Source: Pseudomonadota bacterium
GTDB taxonomy: Bacteria > Pseudomonadota > Gammaproteobacteria > Xanthomonadales > Rhodanobacteraceae
DNA length: 64,000 nt
Direction: 5' to 3'
NCBI GenBank assembly: GCA_023388255.1
Contig: JAEWGO010000006.1
Coordinates: forward strand, 6,560 to 70,559
The notes under the pieces are model-generated. The model searched no databases and was not told where the DNA came from. It was given only the letters and a program-made list of their open reading frames with translations. Positions 1-9,721 of this stretch are shown here, one piece after another (within the stretch, counting starts at the first letter, position 1; each line of letters begins with the position of its first letter). A program made the translations under genes and the position numbers.

Positions 1-1217
1 TGACCGTGCTGCTGCTGCCCAGCCATGCCGCGCCGGTGGTGACCTATCAGGTGACCTACAAGGTCGGTTCGCGCAATGAGGTCACCGGCTCCACCGGTGG
101 CACGCATCTGCTCGAACACCTGATGTTCAAGGGCAGCAAGCACTTCTCCAAGGAGCAGGGCAACAGCATCGACATCTACCTGGAGCGCGTCGGCGCCGGC
201 TTCAACGCCAGCACCAGCATGGACCGCACCAACTACTACGCCACCTTGAGCCCGGATGCCCTGCCCGGTTACATCGCCATCGAAGGCGACCGCATGCATG
301 ACCTGCTGCTGCGCGAATCCGACCGCAAGGACGAGATGACCGTGGTGCGCAACGAGTACGAGCAGAACGAGAACGATCCGAACTCGGTGCTGGGCAAGCT
401 GATCTGGGCCGCCGCCTACGAGGCGCACCCGTACCACCACCCGACCATCGGCTGGCGCAGCGACATCGAGGGCGTCTCGATCGAGAAACTGCGCACGTTC
501 TACAACACCTATTACTGGCCGAACAACGCCACCGTCACCGTGGTCGGCGACATCGATCCGGTCAACGTGCTGGGCCTGATCCGCAAGAACTACGGCAAGA
601 TCCCGCACTCGCCCGAAGCCATTCCCACCGTCTACACCACCGAACCGGTGCAGCAGGGTGCGCGTCGCGTGATGCTGGAACGCGCCGGCGACACCGGCAG
701 CGTCTCGATCAACTGGAAGTCGCCGGCCGCGCTCGATCCGGACATGCCCGCGCTGTCCATGCTCAAGCTGGTGCTCAAGCAGGGCAAGAGCAGTCGCCTG
801 TCGCGCGCGCTGGTCGACACCTCGCTGGCCAGCTACGTCGATGCCAGCGCCAGCATGCTGCACGACCCGGGCCTGTTCGGCGTGGACGCCCTGCTCAATC
901 CCGGCGTGTCGCACGAGAAGGTCGAGCAGGCGATGCTCGACGTGATCGAGAAGGTCAAGCGTGACGGCGTCACCAAGGAGGAGATGAACCGCGTGCTCGG
1001 CCCATACCGTGCCGACCAGGCCTACCGCCGTGACGGCACCGACAGCGCCGCCGGCGCACTCAACGAATACATCGCGATGGGCGACTGGACCTTGTACGTG
1101 ACCTCGCTGGAGCGACTGGAAAAAGTCACCCCCGCCGACGTGCAGCGCGTGGCGAACAAGTATCTCAACAAGAATCAGAGCACCACGGGCTGGTTCGTGC
1201 CGGAGGCGTCCAAGTGA
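1..1217 (+). CDS. M16 family zinc metallopeptidase (5' end outside window)
   Basis: C-terminal ~404 residues of a pitrilysin/insulinase-family peptidase. The reading frame is open to the left edge, so the true start and probably a signal peptide lie upstream. The inverted zinc motif HxxEH is present as HLLEH near visible residue 35, and an acidic stretch about 75 residues later (RNEYEQNEND) can supply the third zinc ligand. Two-domain M16 peptidases of this kind usually degrade short peptides in the periplasm. The stop codon overlaps the GTG start of the next M16 gene, so the two are translationally coupled and probably form a catalytic/non-catalytic pair. The family call is secure; the substrate is unknown. 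Confidence 0.93.
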   Translation, partial: TVLLLPSHAAPVVTYQVTYKVGSRNEVTGSTGGTHLLEHLMFKGSKHFSKEQGNSIDIYLERVGAGFNASTSMDRTNYYATLSPDALPGYIAIEGDRMHDLLLRESDRKDEMTVVRNEYEQNENDPNSVLGKLIWAAAYEAHPYHHPTIGWRSDIEGVSIEKLRTFYNTYYWPNNATVTVVGDIDPVNVLGLIRKNYGKIPHSPEAIPTVYTTEPVQQGARRVMLERAGDTGSVSINWKSPAALDPDMPALSMLKLVLKQGKSSRLSRALVDTSLASYVDASASMLHDPGLFGVDALLNPGVSHEKVEQAMLDVIEKVKRDGVTKEEMNRVLGPYRADQAYRRDGTDSAAGALNEYIAMGDWTLYVTSLERLEKVTPADVQRVANKYLNKNQSTTGWFVPEASK

Positions 1218-2572
1218 GCAAGACCATGATCAAGATGAAGAACAACAAGTGGCTGGCCCTGGCCCTGTTCGCCGGCGCCTGCGTGGCGGCCGGCGCGGCG
1301 AACGCCTCGATCGCCGAACGCGCCCAGCGCAGCCGCGTCGACGGCATCGACGTGGTGGTCTACCCGATGGACGTCAAGGACGTGGTGACCATGGCCGGCT
1401 CCATGCCGCTGGGCGACGCCATGGTGGCCAGCAAGTCGGCCAACCCGGCCGTGCCCGCGCTCACCGCGATGCTGTTGCAGCGAGGCACGACGAAGCATGA
1501 CAAGTTCGCGATCTCCGAAGCGCTGTCGCAGATCGGCGCCCAGATCGACATCGACGCCGGCACCACCAAGGTGGATCTGTACGCCAAGAGCCTGAAGCAG
1601 GACACCGATACCGTGATCGGCCTGCTCGCCGAACAGCTGCGCATGCCGGCGTTCGCCCCGGAGGAACTGACCAAGGCGAAAACGCAGCTCAAGGCCGCAC
1701 TCACGCAGCGCGCCGAAGACGCGGACTCGCGCGCCTGGGAAGCACTCGCCCTGTCGATCTTCCCCAGCGGCAGCCCGAACGCCCCGGTGCCGCGCGAAGA
1801 CCAGCTCAAGGCGATCGACAGCGTCACCGTCGCGCAGATCAAGGCGTTCTACCAGACGTACTACGGCCCCGCGCACATGACTCTGGTGTTCACCGGCGAC
1901 GTCGACCAGGCCGCGCTGAAGGCCTCGCTGGACAAGGCGTTCGGCGGCTGGAAGGGCGGCGTGGACTTCGTGCGCAGCACCAGCGGTGCAGTGAAGCCGG
2001 CCGAGGCGGTGCAGTCGATTCCGATGAAGGACAAGGCCGCGGTCAGCGTGATGTGGGCCGAAGCCACCGGCCTGCATTCCAGTGACGCGGACTACCTGCC
2101 GCTGAGCGTGGGCGTCAACGTGCTGGGCTCGGGCTTTACCGGCCGCCTCATGGCCACCGTACGCGACAAGCAAGGCCTGACCTACGGTATCAGTTCGTCG
2201 CTGTTCGGCAGCGACATCGTCGATGGCGGCTTCATGATCCAGACCAGCTTCGCGCCGGAACTGCTCGACAAGGGTCTTGGCAGCGCCCAGCAAGTGCTCG
2301 ACACCTGGTGGACCGGCGGCATCACCGCCAAGGAACTGGACGCCCGCAAGGACGCCCTGATTGGCCGCTTCCAGATCCAGCTCGGCACTACCGACGGCAT
2401 GGCGATGTCGATCCTCGCCACCTTGGAGCGCGGCCGCGGCATCGACTGGCTCGACCAGTACCCGGGCAAGGTCAAGGCGCTGACCGTGGACGAGATCAAC
2501 GCGGCGATCCACAAGCATCTGGACCCGAAGAAACTGGTGATGGTGAAGGCGGGGACGTTCGCGGCGCCCTAG
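1214..2572 (+). CDS. M16 family peptidase-like protein, non-catalytic partner
   Basis: A 452-residue M16-fold protein with an N-terminal signal peptide (hydrophobic stretch ending near ANA, residues ~12-32). The HxxEH zinc motif is missing at the position where the upstream protein has it, which matches inactive M16 subunits that pair with an active one. The C-terminal half keeps the family's glycine-rich segment (LGSGFTGRLMATVRDKQGLTYG). The start is GTG overlapping the previous stop by four bases; in-frame ATGs 12 and 21 bases further in are alternatives. It probably acts with the upstream peptidase in the periplasm. Absence of the motif is seen directly; partnership is inferred from coupling. 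Confidence 0.9.
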   Translation: MSKTMIKMKNNKWLALALFAGACVAAGAANASIAERAQRSRVDGIDVVVYPMDVKDVVTMAGSMPLGDAMVASKSANPAVPALTAMLLQRGTTKHDKFAISEALSQIGAQIDIDAGTTKVDLYAKSLKQDTDTVIGLLAEQLRMPAFAPEELTKAKTQLKAALTQRAEDADSRAWEALALSIFPSGSPNAPVPREDQLKAIDSVTVAQIKAFYQTYYGPAHMTLVFTGDVDQAALKASLDKAFGGWKGGVDFVRSTSGAVKPAEAVQSIPMKDKAAVSVMWAEATGLHSSDADYLPLSVGVNVLGSGFTGRLMATVRDKQGLTYGISSSLFGSDIVDGGFMIQTSFAPELLDKGLGSAQQVLDTWWTGGITAKELDARKDALIGRFQIQLGTTDGMAMSILATLERGRGIDWLDQYPGKVKALTVDEINAAIHKHLDPKKLVMVKAGTFAAP

Positions 2573-3102
2573 GGGCGCGGTGTCCTGATTGCAAGGCCAC
2601 GCAGGTCGCAATCCGCAAGGGATTGCGACCTATATCGCTTCGCGGCGCGGTGGCGGCTGATTGCGTGGCGGAAGCGGTTGATACGGGTTTCGTCGTGCGT
2701 GGCATCGGCATCGACGCCAGACCGAGCGGCGTTCTTCAAGCGGGATCTGCTCCGGTGCAGGCAGCACGCCTGTCGGCGGGATTTCGCAACGCACATGGAT
2801 GGTCGCGGGCGCCTGCGGGTGGCCGTGTGCGCTCGATCCGGCCAGCGACGCGGCGTTCCACAGCGGACGACGACCAGTCAACGAATCGAAGTGTGCCCTT
2901 GCTCATCTGGCGAGTGGCGCTGATGCCGGGCGGGCGCGGACCGCGGAGGAATGCGATGACGGATGATCTGCCGCGTCTCCGGTTCGCACGATGGGATGCG
3001 GCATGACCCTGCTGCACGCCAAGCGCGTTGGCGGGCGGTTCGACGCCGTGAAGCCTCACGCGAGCCGCACGCACTCCATGGGCCGTGGCGGAATCGCCCG
3101 AT
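2573..3102. other. Intergenic region without a supported gene
   Basis: About 530 bases between the convergent M16 pair and the diguanylate cyclase gene. Short frames on both strands lack a credible start and recognisable protein sequence. The only structure I see is the hairpin at 2603-2631. Confidence 0.6.
2603..2631. repeat. Perfect 12-bp hairpin, REP-like or terminator
   Basis: AGGTCGCAATCC and its exact reverse complement are separated by a five-base loop. It lies 30 bases past the M16 stop, between convergent genes, so it could end transcription, but no T-tract follows. The stem beginning near a G-T-(C/A) context resembles the short REP hairpins common between genes in Xanthomonadales. 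Copy number in the genome would decide between the two. Confidence 0.6.
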
Positions 3103-4824
3103 TCAGATGCGATCCGCCACGCAAACCTGGTCGCGACCAGCATCCTTGGCGGCATACAACGCCCGGTCGGCGCGCCTCAGGAGCTGTTCCGGCGAATCGC
3201 CGTGCTGCGGATACGAGGCGATGCCGATCGAGACGGTCACCGGGCCGACGTCCTGGTTCTTGTAGCCGACCCTGAGCGTGCGCACCGCCTTGCAGATGTC
3301 TTCGGCGCGATCGAGCGCGAGTGCCGCGTCGGCTTCCTGCAGCACGATCGTGAACTCCTCGCCACCGTAACGGCAAGCGACGTCCTCGGTGCGGATGCAG
3401 GTCGTCAGCAGCTCGCCGAACTGTGTCAGCAGCGCATCGCCGGCGTCGTGTCCGTGGGTGTCGTTGAAGCGCTTGAAGTGATCGACATCGAGCATCAGCA
3501 CGGCCAGCGGCTGGCTGCGGCGGATTGCGCGGGTCAGGTCGCGCGCGAGCGATACTTCGAGGTAGCGGCGGTTGAACAGGCCGGTCAGCGGGTCGCGCAG
3601 GGACTGCGTGCGCAAGGTTTCCTGCAGGCGCAGGTTGGCGACTGCCAGCGATATCTGCTCGGCGGCGGCGATCGCGGCGGCGCGGATTTCCGCGGCAATC
3701 GCATTGTCATCGAGCAGGGTCAATGTGCCGAGCACCGATCCTTGCGCGAGCAAAGGAACGCACAGTTGCTTTCGCACGTCGCGATCCGGTTCCGCATGCA
3801 GGTGCCTGCAGGTGAACGCAGCGGTGAACGACTGCGAGTCGGGGTACGCGTGGCCGAGGCGCAAGGCCCAGCATTCGTCAGGCGCGAATGCGGTGTCGGT
3901 GGTTGCATTGCCGCCCCATTGGCAGAGCGGCGCAACCAGGTTCTGCGAAGCATTGACCAGATTGATCGATCCGCGGCTATTGCGGAACAGCTGCGCCATG
4001 GTGGCGGCAAGGCCGATCGCGGCCTCGTCGAGGCTGCGGCAGCCCTGCAGCATGTGGCCGAGGTCGGACAGCTGACGCAGGGTTTCGCCAAGCCGGCGCG
4101 ATTCCTCCAGGCTGTGCGCGAGTTCGTCGTTAGCGGTCGTCACGTGGCGTTCGCTGGCGATGCGCTGGCGCTGTTCGCGCAGGATCAGGAACAGTGCGAA
4201 TGCGAGCATGCCGAAACAGGTCGCGATGGCGACGAGCGTGAGCATGCGCGACAGCCTTACGGTCGTATCGCTCGAGTGCTGTCGTTGCGCGAGCAGGGCA
4301 TCCTCGAGCGCGACCATGCGCGCGGCGAGTTCGTCGACCTTGGTGTCCTGCTCGCGCGCCAGCGCGAACTGCGGATCAGCCCTGACTCCCTGCAGGCCAT
4401 GCTCGTGGTAGATCGCGAGGGATCGCGCCATCACCTCCTTGCGCTGGCCGAGCAGGGCTTCCAGACCGGCGGCATTGTCGGCCTGCGGCGGATTGTCGGC
4501 GACCAGGTCGTGCAGCTGTGCCATGTGTTCGGCCAGACGCGGGATCGTCGCGTACGCCTCGGCAAGCCGGGCAGCGTCGCCGCCGATGATATAGGCGCGT
4601 TGCGCTGCTTCGGCCCCCCGCAGGGCCCCGACCGTGGTGACGATCCGCTCACGCGTCTGGTAGGTGTGGTTGACCCAGGTGTTGGCGCGGACGAGTTCGC
4701 CGACCGTGCGATAGACCTGCACGCCGATGATCGCCAACACGATGCCGAGGATGGCGAACAGCACCATCACGCGCAATGCGAAACGTCGGGGTGAGCGTCG
4801 ACTCGGCTGTGTCACGGCATTCAC
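3103..4824 (-). CDS. Membrane diguanylate cyclase, CHASE3-GAF-GGDEF
   Basis: A 573-residue inner-membrane signalling protein. A transmembrane helix at ~17-37 is followed by a CHASE3-like periplasmic helical region (~40-190), a second helix (~194-216), a coiled linker, a GAF-like domain (~258-400) and a C-terminal GGDEF domain (~405-573). The active-site signature is GGEEF (487-491), an accepted active variant, and an RxxD inhibitory I-site (RTED) sits five residues before it. The protein should therefore make c-di-GMP under product feedback. The signal sensed is not evident. It is transcribed alone. Confidence 0.93.
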   Translation of the reverse strand: MNAVTQPSRRSPRRFALRVMVLFAILGIVLAIIGVQVYRTVGELVRANTWVNHTYQTRERIVTTVGALRGAEAAQRAYIIGGDAARLAEAYATIPRLAEHMAQLHDLVADNPPQADNAAGLEALLGQRKEVMARSLAIYHEHGLQGVRADPQFALAREQDTKVDELAARMVALEDALLAQRQHSSDTTVRLSRMLTLVAIATCFGMLAFALFLILREQRQRIASERHVTTANDELAHSLEESRRLGETLRQLSDLGHMLQGCRSLDEAAIGLAATMAQLFRNSRGSINLVNASQNLVAPLCQWGGNATTDTAFAPDECWALRLGHAYPDSQSFTAAFTCRHLHAEPDRDVRKQLCVPLLAQGSVLGTLTLLDDNAIAAEIRAAAIAAAEQISLAVANLRLQETLRTQSLRDPLTGLFNRRYLEVSLARDLTRAIRRSQPLAVLMLDVDHFKRFNDTHGHDAGDALLTQFGELLTTCIRTEDVACRYGGEEFTIVLQEADAALALDRAEDICKAVRTLRVGYKNQDVGPVTVSIGIASYPQHGDSPEQLLRRADRALYAAKDAGRDQVCVADRI

Positions 4825-5206
4825 GGTCTGTCAGGGTAGGATGCAGCCTTTCGCCGGTGGTGTGCGTGGTCCGCGGGTTGCCGGACAAACAACCGCCATG
4901 ACGGTGCCGGCATGGCACGCGGATGTCGTGCCTTGCGGCACTACCATACTTGAGAACGCACGCAGCTGTGTGCCGATTGCTGAAGGGTCTGGCCATGGCC
5001 CGATGCGACGACGGCATCATCGGCGACGGGCACGATGACGTTTCGCGGCTCGCGGCAGCGACCGTTCCAGTCGTGTACCAGGTCGTGCCCGCTGGATCGA
5101 TACCGACGACGACACGCAGAATTCGCATGGCCGGCCGCATCGCGATACGCCCCGATCGAGCGGCCAGCGATGCGCGGCTCCTGTCACCGCCCCACGTGGA
5201 AAACGA
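4825..5206. other. Divergent intergenic region
   Basis: About 380 bases between the minus-strand cyclase and the plus-strand antiporter. It must carry both promoters, but I could not pick convincing -35/-10 pairs. Short frames here look like non-coding shadows. Confidence 0.5.
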
Positions 5207-6916
5207 ATGCCGCATCACACTCCGCTCATCGCCACCCTCGTTTCCGCACTCGTGCTCGCCTATGTCGGGGGCATGCTGGCGCACCGCCTGCGTCTGCCGC
5301 CGATCGTCGGCTATCTGATCGCCGGTGTCGCGATCGGGCCGTTCACGCCAGGCATCGTCGCCGACCAGGCGCTCGCGCCGGAGCTGTCCGAGATCGGAGT
5401 GATCCTGCTGATGTTTGGCGTCGGTCTGCACTTCTCGCTTGGCGACCTGCTCTCGGTGCGTGCGATCGCGATACCAGGCGCGGCGGTGCAGATCGCGCTC
5501 GCGACCGTGCTCGGCATGGCGTTGGCGTGGCTGCTCGGCTGGTCGTTCGGCAGCGGACTCGTGTTCGGCCTCGCGCTGTCGACCGCGAGCACGGTGGTGC
5601 TGCTGCGCGCGCTGGAGGAACGGCGCCTGCTCGAGACGCTGCGCGGCCGCATCGCGATCGGCTGGCTGATCGTCGAGGATCTGGCGATGGTGCTTGCATT
5701 GGTTCTGTTGCCGGCGCTGGCGGAATTGCTCGGCGGTCGCGCCTCGGGTTCCGCCGGCGGCAATGTGTGGGGCGCTCTTGCACTGACGCTCGGCAAGGTT
5801 GCCGCGTTCATCGCGGTGATGCTGATCATCGGCCGTCGCGTGATTCCTTGGCTGCTCGAGCGCACCGCCGGCTACGGCTCGCGAGAGCTGTTCACGCTGT
5901 CGGTGCTGGCAATCGCACTCGGCGTCGCGTACGCCTCGGCAATGCTGTTCGACGTGTCGTTCGCGCTCGGCGCGTTCTTCGCCGGCATGGTGTTGAACGA
6001 ATCGAAGTTGAGCCATCAGGCGGCGGAGGATTCGCTGCCGTTCCGCGATGCATTCGCAGTGCTGTTCTTCGTCTCGGTAGGCATGCTGCTTGATCCCTCG
6101 ATTCTCGTGCATCAGCCACTGGCGGTGCTCGGCGTGATGCTGATCATCGTGGTCGGCAAGTCGCTCGCGGCGCTGGCGATCGTGCGCGCGTTCGGGCGGC
6201 CGCTCGAAGTCGGCCTGACGATCGCGGCCAGCCTCGCGCAGATCGGCGAGTTTGCCTTTATTCTGGCCGGACTCGGCATCGAGCTCGGCTTGCTCGACAA
6301 GACGGGCCGCGACCTCATCCTCGCCGGCGCGATCGCGTCGATCTGCATTAATCCGCTGCTGTTCGTCGCCCTCGACCGCTGGCAGACGCGACATGCGGTT
6401 GCAGCCACCGCGGTCAAGCCGTTGCCCGATCTCCCTCCGGGGCCCCCGTTGCCGGAGCGCAACCACATCGTGCTGGTCGGTTTCGGTCGAGTCGGCTCGC
6501 TGGTCGGCCGACGCCTGCATGAGGAGGGCCGTGCGCTCGCACTGATCGAGACGAGTCGCGACTTCCTCGACCAGGCACGCGAAGCCGGCATCGCCGGCGT
6601 CCTCGGCAACGCGGTGGTCGAAGAGGTGCTGTCCGCGGTGCGCGCGGAAAGTGCACGCGCGCTCCTGATCGCGATTCCGCAGACGATCGAGGCTGCCCAG
6701 ATCATCAAGCACGCGCGCGCGCTCAACCCCGGCATCGCCGTGCTGGCGAGGGCCCATTCGGATGACGATGTCGCCTACCTGCTCGGTAACGGTGCCGACG
6801 CTGCAATTGTGGGTGAGCGCGAGATTGCGCGCAGCATGTGCGAAGCGGCGGGTGGCCTCGCGAGCTACTTCGAGCGGATCGACGACGATGCTCGTTCCCT
6901 CGGCGCCGCGGCGTAG
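5207..6916 (+). CDS. ybaL: Cation:proton antiporter, YbaL/Kef type with TrkA-N domain
   Basis: A 569-residue CPA2-family transporter, close to the length of E. coli YbaL (~558). Residues ~1-395 form about 12 hydrophobic segments in the Na+/H+ exchanger fold; residues ~417-540 are a RCK/TrkA-N domain with the nucleotide-binding glycine pattern GFGRVGS. It should exchange K+ or Na+ for protons across the inner membrane, gated by a cytosolic nucleotide. The ATG is preceded by a purine-rich GGAAAACGA. Unlike KefC there is no nearby ancillary quinone-reductase gene, which favours the YbaL assignment. Family secure, ion specificity unproven. Confidence 0.92.
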   Translation: MPHHTPLIATLVSALVLAYVGGMLAHRLRLPPIVGYLIAGVAIGPFTPGIVADQALAPELSEIGVILLMFGVGLHFSLGDLLSVRAIAIPGAAVQIALATVLGMALAWLLGWSFGSGLVFGLALSTASTVVLLRALEERRLLETLRGRIAIGWLIVEDLAMVLALVLLPALAELLGGRASGSAGGNVWGALALTLGKVAAFIAVMLIIGRRVIPWLLERTAGYGSRELFTLSVLAIALGVAYASAMLFDVSFALGAFFAGMVLNESKLSHQAAEDSLPFRDAFAVLFFVSVGMLLDPSILVHQPLAVLGVMLIIVVGKSLAALAIVRAFGRPLEVGLTIAASLAQIGEFAFILAGLGIELGLLDKTGRDLILAGAIASICINPLLFVALDRWQTRHAVAATAVKPLPDLPPGPPLPERNHIVLVGFGRVGSLVGRRLHEEGRALALIETSRDFLDQAREAGIAGVLGNAVVEEVLSAVRAESARALLIAIPQTIEAAQIIKHARALNPGIAVLARAHSDDDVAYLLGNGADAAIVGEREIARSMCEAAGGLASYFERIDDDARSLGAAA

Positions 6917-7062
6917 GCAACGTGGCCCTTCGCAGGGTTCTGGCACAATGCTCGGCCCGGCGGCGCTGTTCGGTGTGCGGTTGCAGCCGATGGCAGGGAC
7001 GCGCCTGGGGCGACGGCGAACCGGGTCGATCGCTGGACTGAAACAAGACCTGGAGGACCGTC

Positions 7063-7659
7063 ATGCTGCTGATGATCGACAACTACGACTCCTTCACGTT
7101 CAACCTCGTGCAGTACTTCGGCGAGCTGGGCGAGGAGGTGCGCGTGGTCCGCAACGACGAGATGACGTTGGCCGCGCTGCGCGCGCTGGCACCATCTGCG
7201 ATCGTGATTTCTCCAGGACCCGGCACGCCGGACGATGCCGGCATGTCGCTCGATGTGCTGCGCGAGCTGGCTGGCGAGGTGCCGATCTTCGGCGTTTGCC
7301 TCGGCCATCAGGCGATTGGGCAGGCGTTCGGCGGCAAGGTGGTCCGCGCGAAGGAAATCATGCACGGCAAGACCTCGATGATCCATCACGATGGCCAGGG
7401 CGTGTTCCGCGGGTTGCCGGATCCGTTCGAGGCGACGCGCTATCACTCGCTGGTGGTCGAGCAGGCATCGTTGCCGGCGTGCCTCGAAGTTTCCGCATGG
7501 ACGCAGCATGCCGACGGCTCGATCGACGAGATCATGGGCTTGCGCCATCGCAGCCTCGCGATCGAAGGCGTGCAGTTCCATCCCGAGTCGATCCTCACCC
7601 AGCATGGTCACGCGATGCTGGGCAACTTCATCGGCCGCGAGTGGCCGCGTGCAGCGTAA
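7063..7659 (+). CDS. trpG: Anthranilate synthase component II (glutamine amidotransferase)
   Basis: A 198-residue class-I glutamine amidotransferase with the opening LLMIDNYDSFTFNLVQYF, the nucleophile motif GVCLGHQAIGQAFGG and the His-Glu end of the catalytic triad (FHPES). It releases ammonia from glutamine for anthranilate formation with TrpE, and may also serve aminodeoxychorismate synthesis with PabB, as such subunits often do. A strong GGAGG ribosome-binding site lies just before the ATG. It heads the trpGDC group; trpE is not in the window. The 93 bases to trpD contain no clear terminator. Confidence 0.95.
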   Translation: MLLMIDNYDSFTFNLVQYFGELGEEVRVVRNDEMTLAALRALAPSAIVISPGPGTPDDAGMSLDVLRELAGEVPIFGVCLGHQAIGQAFGGKVVRAKEIMHGKTSMIHHDGQGVFRGLPDPFEATRYHSLVVEQASLPACLEVSAWTQHADGSIDEIMGLRHRSLAIEGVQFHPESILTQHGHAMLGNFIGREWPRAA

Positions 7660-7752
7660 GCGTCGCGGCGTTCGTCGACTTCATCCCCATCCAATCCTCT
7701 CTCCTTCGGCTTGGCTCCGGACAGGTTGAAGCGAGGGCTTGAGAAGCAAGCC

Positions 7753-8805
7753 ATGCCGATCACACCGCAGGAAGCGCTCCAGCGCACCATCGAACACCGC
7801 GAGATCTTCCATGACGAGATGGTCGATCTGATGCGCCAGATCATGCGCGGCGAAGTTTCGCCGACGATGGTCGCGGCGATCACTGCGGGCCTGCGCGTGA
7901 AGAAGGAGACGATCGGCGAGATCGCTGGCGCCGCGCGCGTGATGCGCGAACTGGCGACGACGGTCGATGTCGGTACGCCGGCGCATTTCGTCGACATCGT
8001 CGGCACCGGCGGCGACGGGGCGCATTCGTTCAATATCTCGACCGCGGCGATGTTTGTCGCCGCTGCGGGCGGGGCGAAGGTGGCCAAGCATGGCAACCGA
8101 AGCGTGTCGTCGAAATCCGGCAGCGCCGACGTGCTCGAAGCGCTGGGCGCGGTGATCGATCTCGACGCGGCCAAGGTCGCGCGTTGTTTCGTCGAGACCG
8201 GCATCGGTTTCATGTTCGCTCCGAACCATCATCCGGCAATGAAGGTCGTTGCGCCGGTGCGCCGCGAGATGGGCGTGCGCACGATCTTCAATATCCTCGG
8301 GCCACTGACCAATCCGGCCGGCGCGCCGAACATCCTGATGGGCGTGTTTCATCCGGACCTGGTCGGTATCCAGGTGCGCGCGCTGCAGCAGCTGGGTGCG
8401 CGTCATGCGATGGTCGTGTGGGGGCGCGACGGCATGGACGAGATCTCGCTCGGCGCGGCGACGCTGGTCGGTGAACTGCGTGATGGCGAGGTGCGCGAGT
8501 ACGAGATCGAGCCGGAGGATTTCGGTCTGGTCATGGCGTCGAGTCGCAATCTGCGTGTCGCCAATGTCGACGAATCCAAACACTTGTTGCTCGAAGCGCT
8601 TGGCAACATGCCCGGTGTCGCGCGCGACATCGTCCTGCTCAATGCGGGTGCGGCGTTGTATGCGGCCGATGCCGCCGCGTCGATTTCCGATGGCATCGCG
8701 CGCGCGCGCGAGGTTGTCGCGCGAGGAGCGGCACTGGCGAAGATGGAGCAGTTCGTCGAGGTGACGCAGCGGCTTGCGCAGACGGGTAGCGGAGAGCCGG
8801 CATGA
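7753..8805 (+). CDS. trpD: Anthranilate phosphoribosyltransferase
   Basis: A 350-residue enzyme that joins anthranilate to PRPP, the second committed step of tryptophan synthesis. The PRPP-binding motif GTGGDG, the following FNIST segment and the KHGNRSVSSKSGSADVLEALG block are all present. The ATG start at MPITPQEALQ was chosen because it gives the normal family N-terminus; the frame stays open 42 bases further upstream to a TTG that would add a non-homologous extension. Its stop overlaps the trpC start in an ATGA, so the two are coupled. Confidence 0.96.
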   Translation: MPITPQEALQRTIEHREIFHDEMVDLMRQIMRGEVSPTMVAAITAGLRVKKETIGEIAGAARVMRELATTVDVGTPAHFVDIVGTGGDGAHSFNISTAAMFVAAAGGAKVAKHGNRSVSSKSGSADVLEALGAVIDLDAAKVARCFVETGIGFMFAPNHHPAMKVVAPVRREMGVRTIFNILGPLTNPAGAPNILMGVFHPDLVGIQVRALQQLGARHAMVVWGRDGMDEISLGAATLVGELRDGEVREYEIEPEDFGLVMASSRNLRVANVDESKHLLLEALGNMPGVARDIVLLNAGAALYAADAAASISDGIARAREVVARGAALAKMEQFVEVTQRLAQTGSGEPA

Positions 8806-9596
8806 GCGACATCCTGGATCGCATCCTCGCGCGCAAGGTCGAGGAAATCGCAGCGCGCAGCGCGCGCGTTCCGCTGGTCGAATTGTCCGCGCGCGTGGCC
8901 GATCTGCCGCCGACGCGCGGTTTCGCCGATGCGCTCGAGGCGAAGATCGAGGCCGGTTTGCCGGCGGTGATCGCCGAGGTGAAGAAGGCGAGTCCGTCGA
9001 AAGGCGTGATCCGTGCGGAGTTCGATCCGGCCGCTATCGCGCGCAGCTACGCGGTGGGCGGTGCGGCCTGCCTGTCGGTACTGACCGACGCGGATTTCTT
9101 CCAGGGCAGCGAGGCGTATCTGGAACAGGCGCGCGCCGCGTGCGACCTGCCGGTGTTGCGCAAGGATTTCACGATCGATCCGTATCAGGTTCACGAGGCG
9201 CGCGCGATCGGTGCCGATGCGATCCTGCTGATAGTCGCCGCGCTCGACGATGCGGCCTTGCTCGAACTTGCGCTGCTCGGTGCCGAGCTCGATCTCGACG
9301 TGCTCGTCGAAGTGCACGACGAGGAGGAGCTGGAGCGCGCGCTGGATGTTCCGGCGTCCCTTATCGGCATCAACAATCGCAACCTGCGCACGTTCGAGAC
9401 CTCGCTCGACACGACGCTGCGCATGCGCGAACGCGCCGGCGCCGATAGGGTTCTCGTCACCGAGAGCGGCATCCACACGCCGGACGATGTTGCGCGCATG
9501 CGGACTGCCGGCGTCAACGCGTTCCTCGTCGGCGAGGCGTTCATGCGCGCGCCGGACCCGGGGGCCGAACTGGCGCGCCTGTTCGGCGCTGCGTGA
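8802..9596 (+). CDS. trpC: Indole-3-glycerol phosphate synthase
   Basis: A 264-residue TIM-barrel enzyme converting carboxyphenylaminodeoxyribulose phosphate to indole-3-glycerol phosphate. Family landmarks are IAEVKKASPSKGVI (catalytic lysine region), SVLTDADFFQGS, VLRKDFTIDPYQV, GINNRNLRTFE and VTESGI. It is a stand-alone TrpC, not fused to TrpF. It overlaps trpD by four bases. A hairpin at 9668-9697 ends the operon opposite convergent clp. Confidence 0.97.
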   Translation: MSDILDRILARKVEEIAARSARVPLVELSARVADLPPTRGFADALEAKIEAGLPAVIAEVKKASPSKGVIRAEFDPAAIARSYAVGGAACLSVLTDADFFQGSEAYLEQARAACDLPVLRKDFTIDPYQVHEARAIGADAILLIVAALDDAALLELALLGAELDLDVLVEVHDEEELERALDVPASLIGINNRNLRTFETSLDTTLRMRERAGADRVLVTESGIHTPDDVARMRTAGVNAFLVGEAFMRAPDPGAELARLFGAA

Positions 9597-9667
9597 CGAT
9601 CGGCGACACGCGGGCCCGCTGCCTGGATGTTCGGGTATGTCACTGACGAATGCGCTGGATCGAAGGT

Positions 9668-9697
9668 GCGCTACCCGCCCTGCCCTGCGGGTAGCGC
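9668..9697. terminator. Bidirectional terminator candidate between trpC and clp
   Basis: An 11-bp perfect stem (GCGCTACCCGC with its reverse complement) around an eight-base loop, centred in the 125-base gap between two convergent genes. There is no T-run on either side, so a REP-like role is possible. Confidence 0.55.
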
Positions 9698-9721
9698 CGC
9701 GCGTCGCCGACGGTGCTCCGA

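Noticed and set aside
4649..6946. 765-codon minus-strand frame opposite ybaL
   Set aside because: Highly charged Arg/Gln/His-rich translation typical of antisense frames in GC-rich genes; ybaL on the other strand is clear.
7680..7740. Possible intergenic repeat between trpG and trpD
   Set aside because: The C/T-rich stretch and imperfect inverted halves around 7701-7725 look repeat-like, but there is no second copy in the window and no perfect stem.
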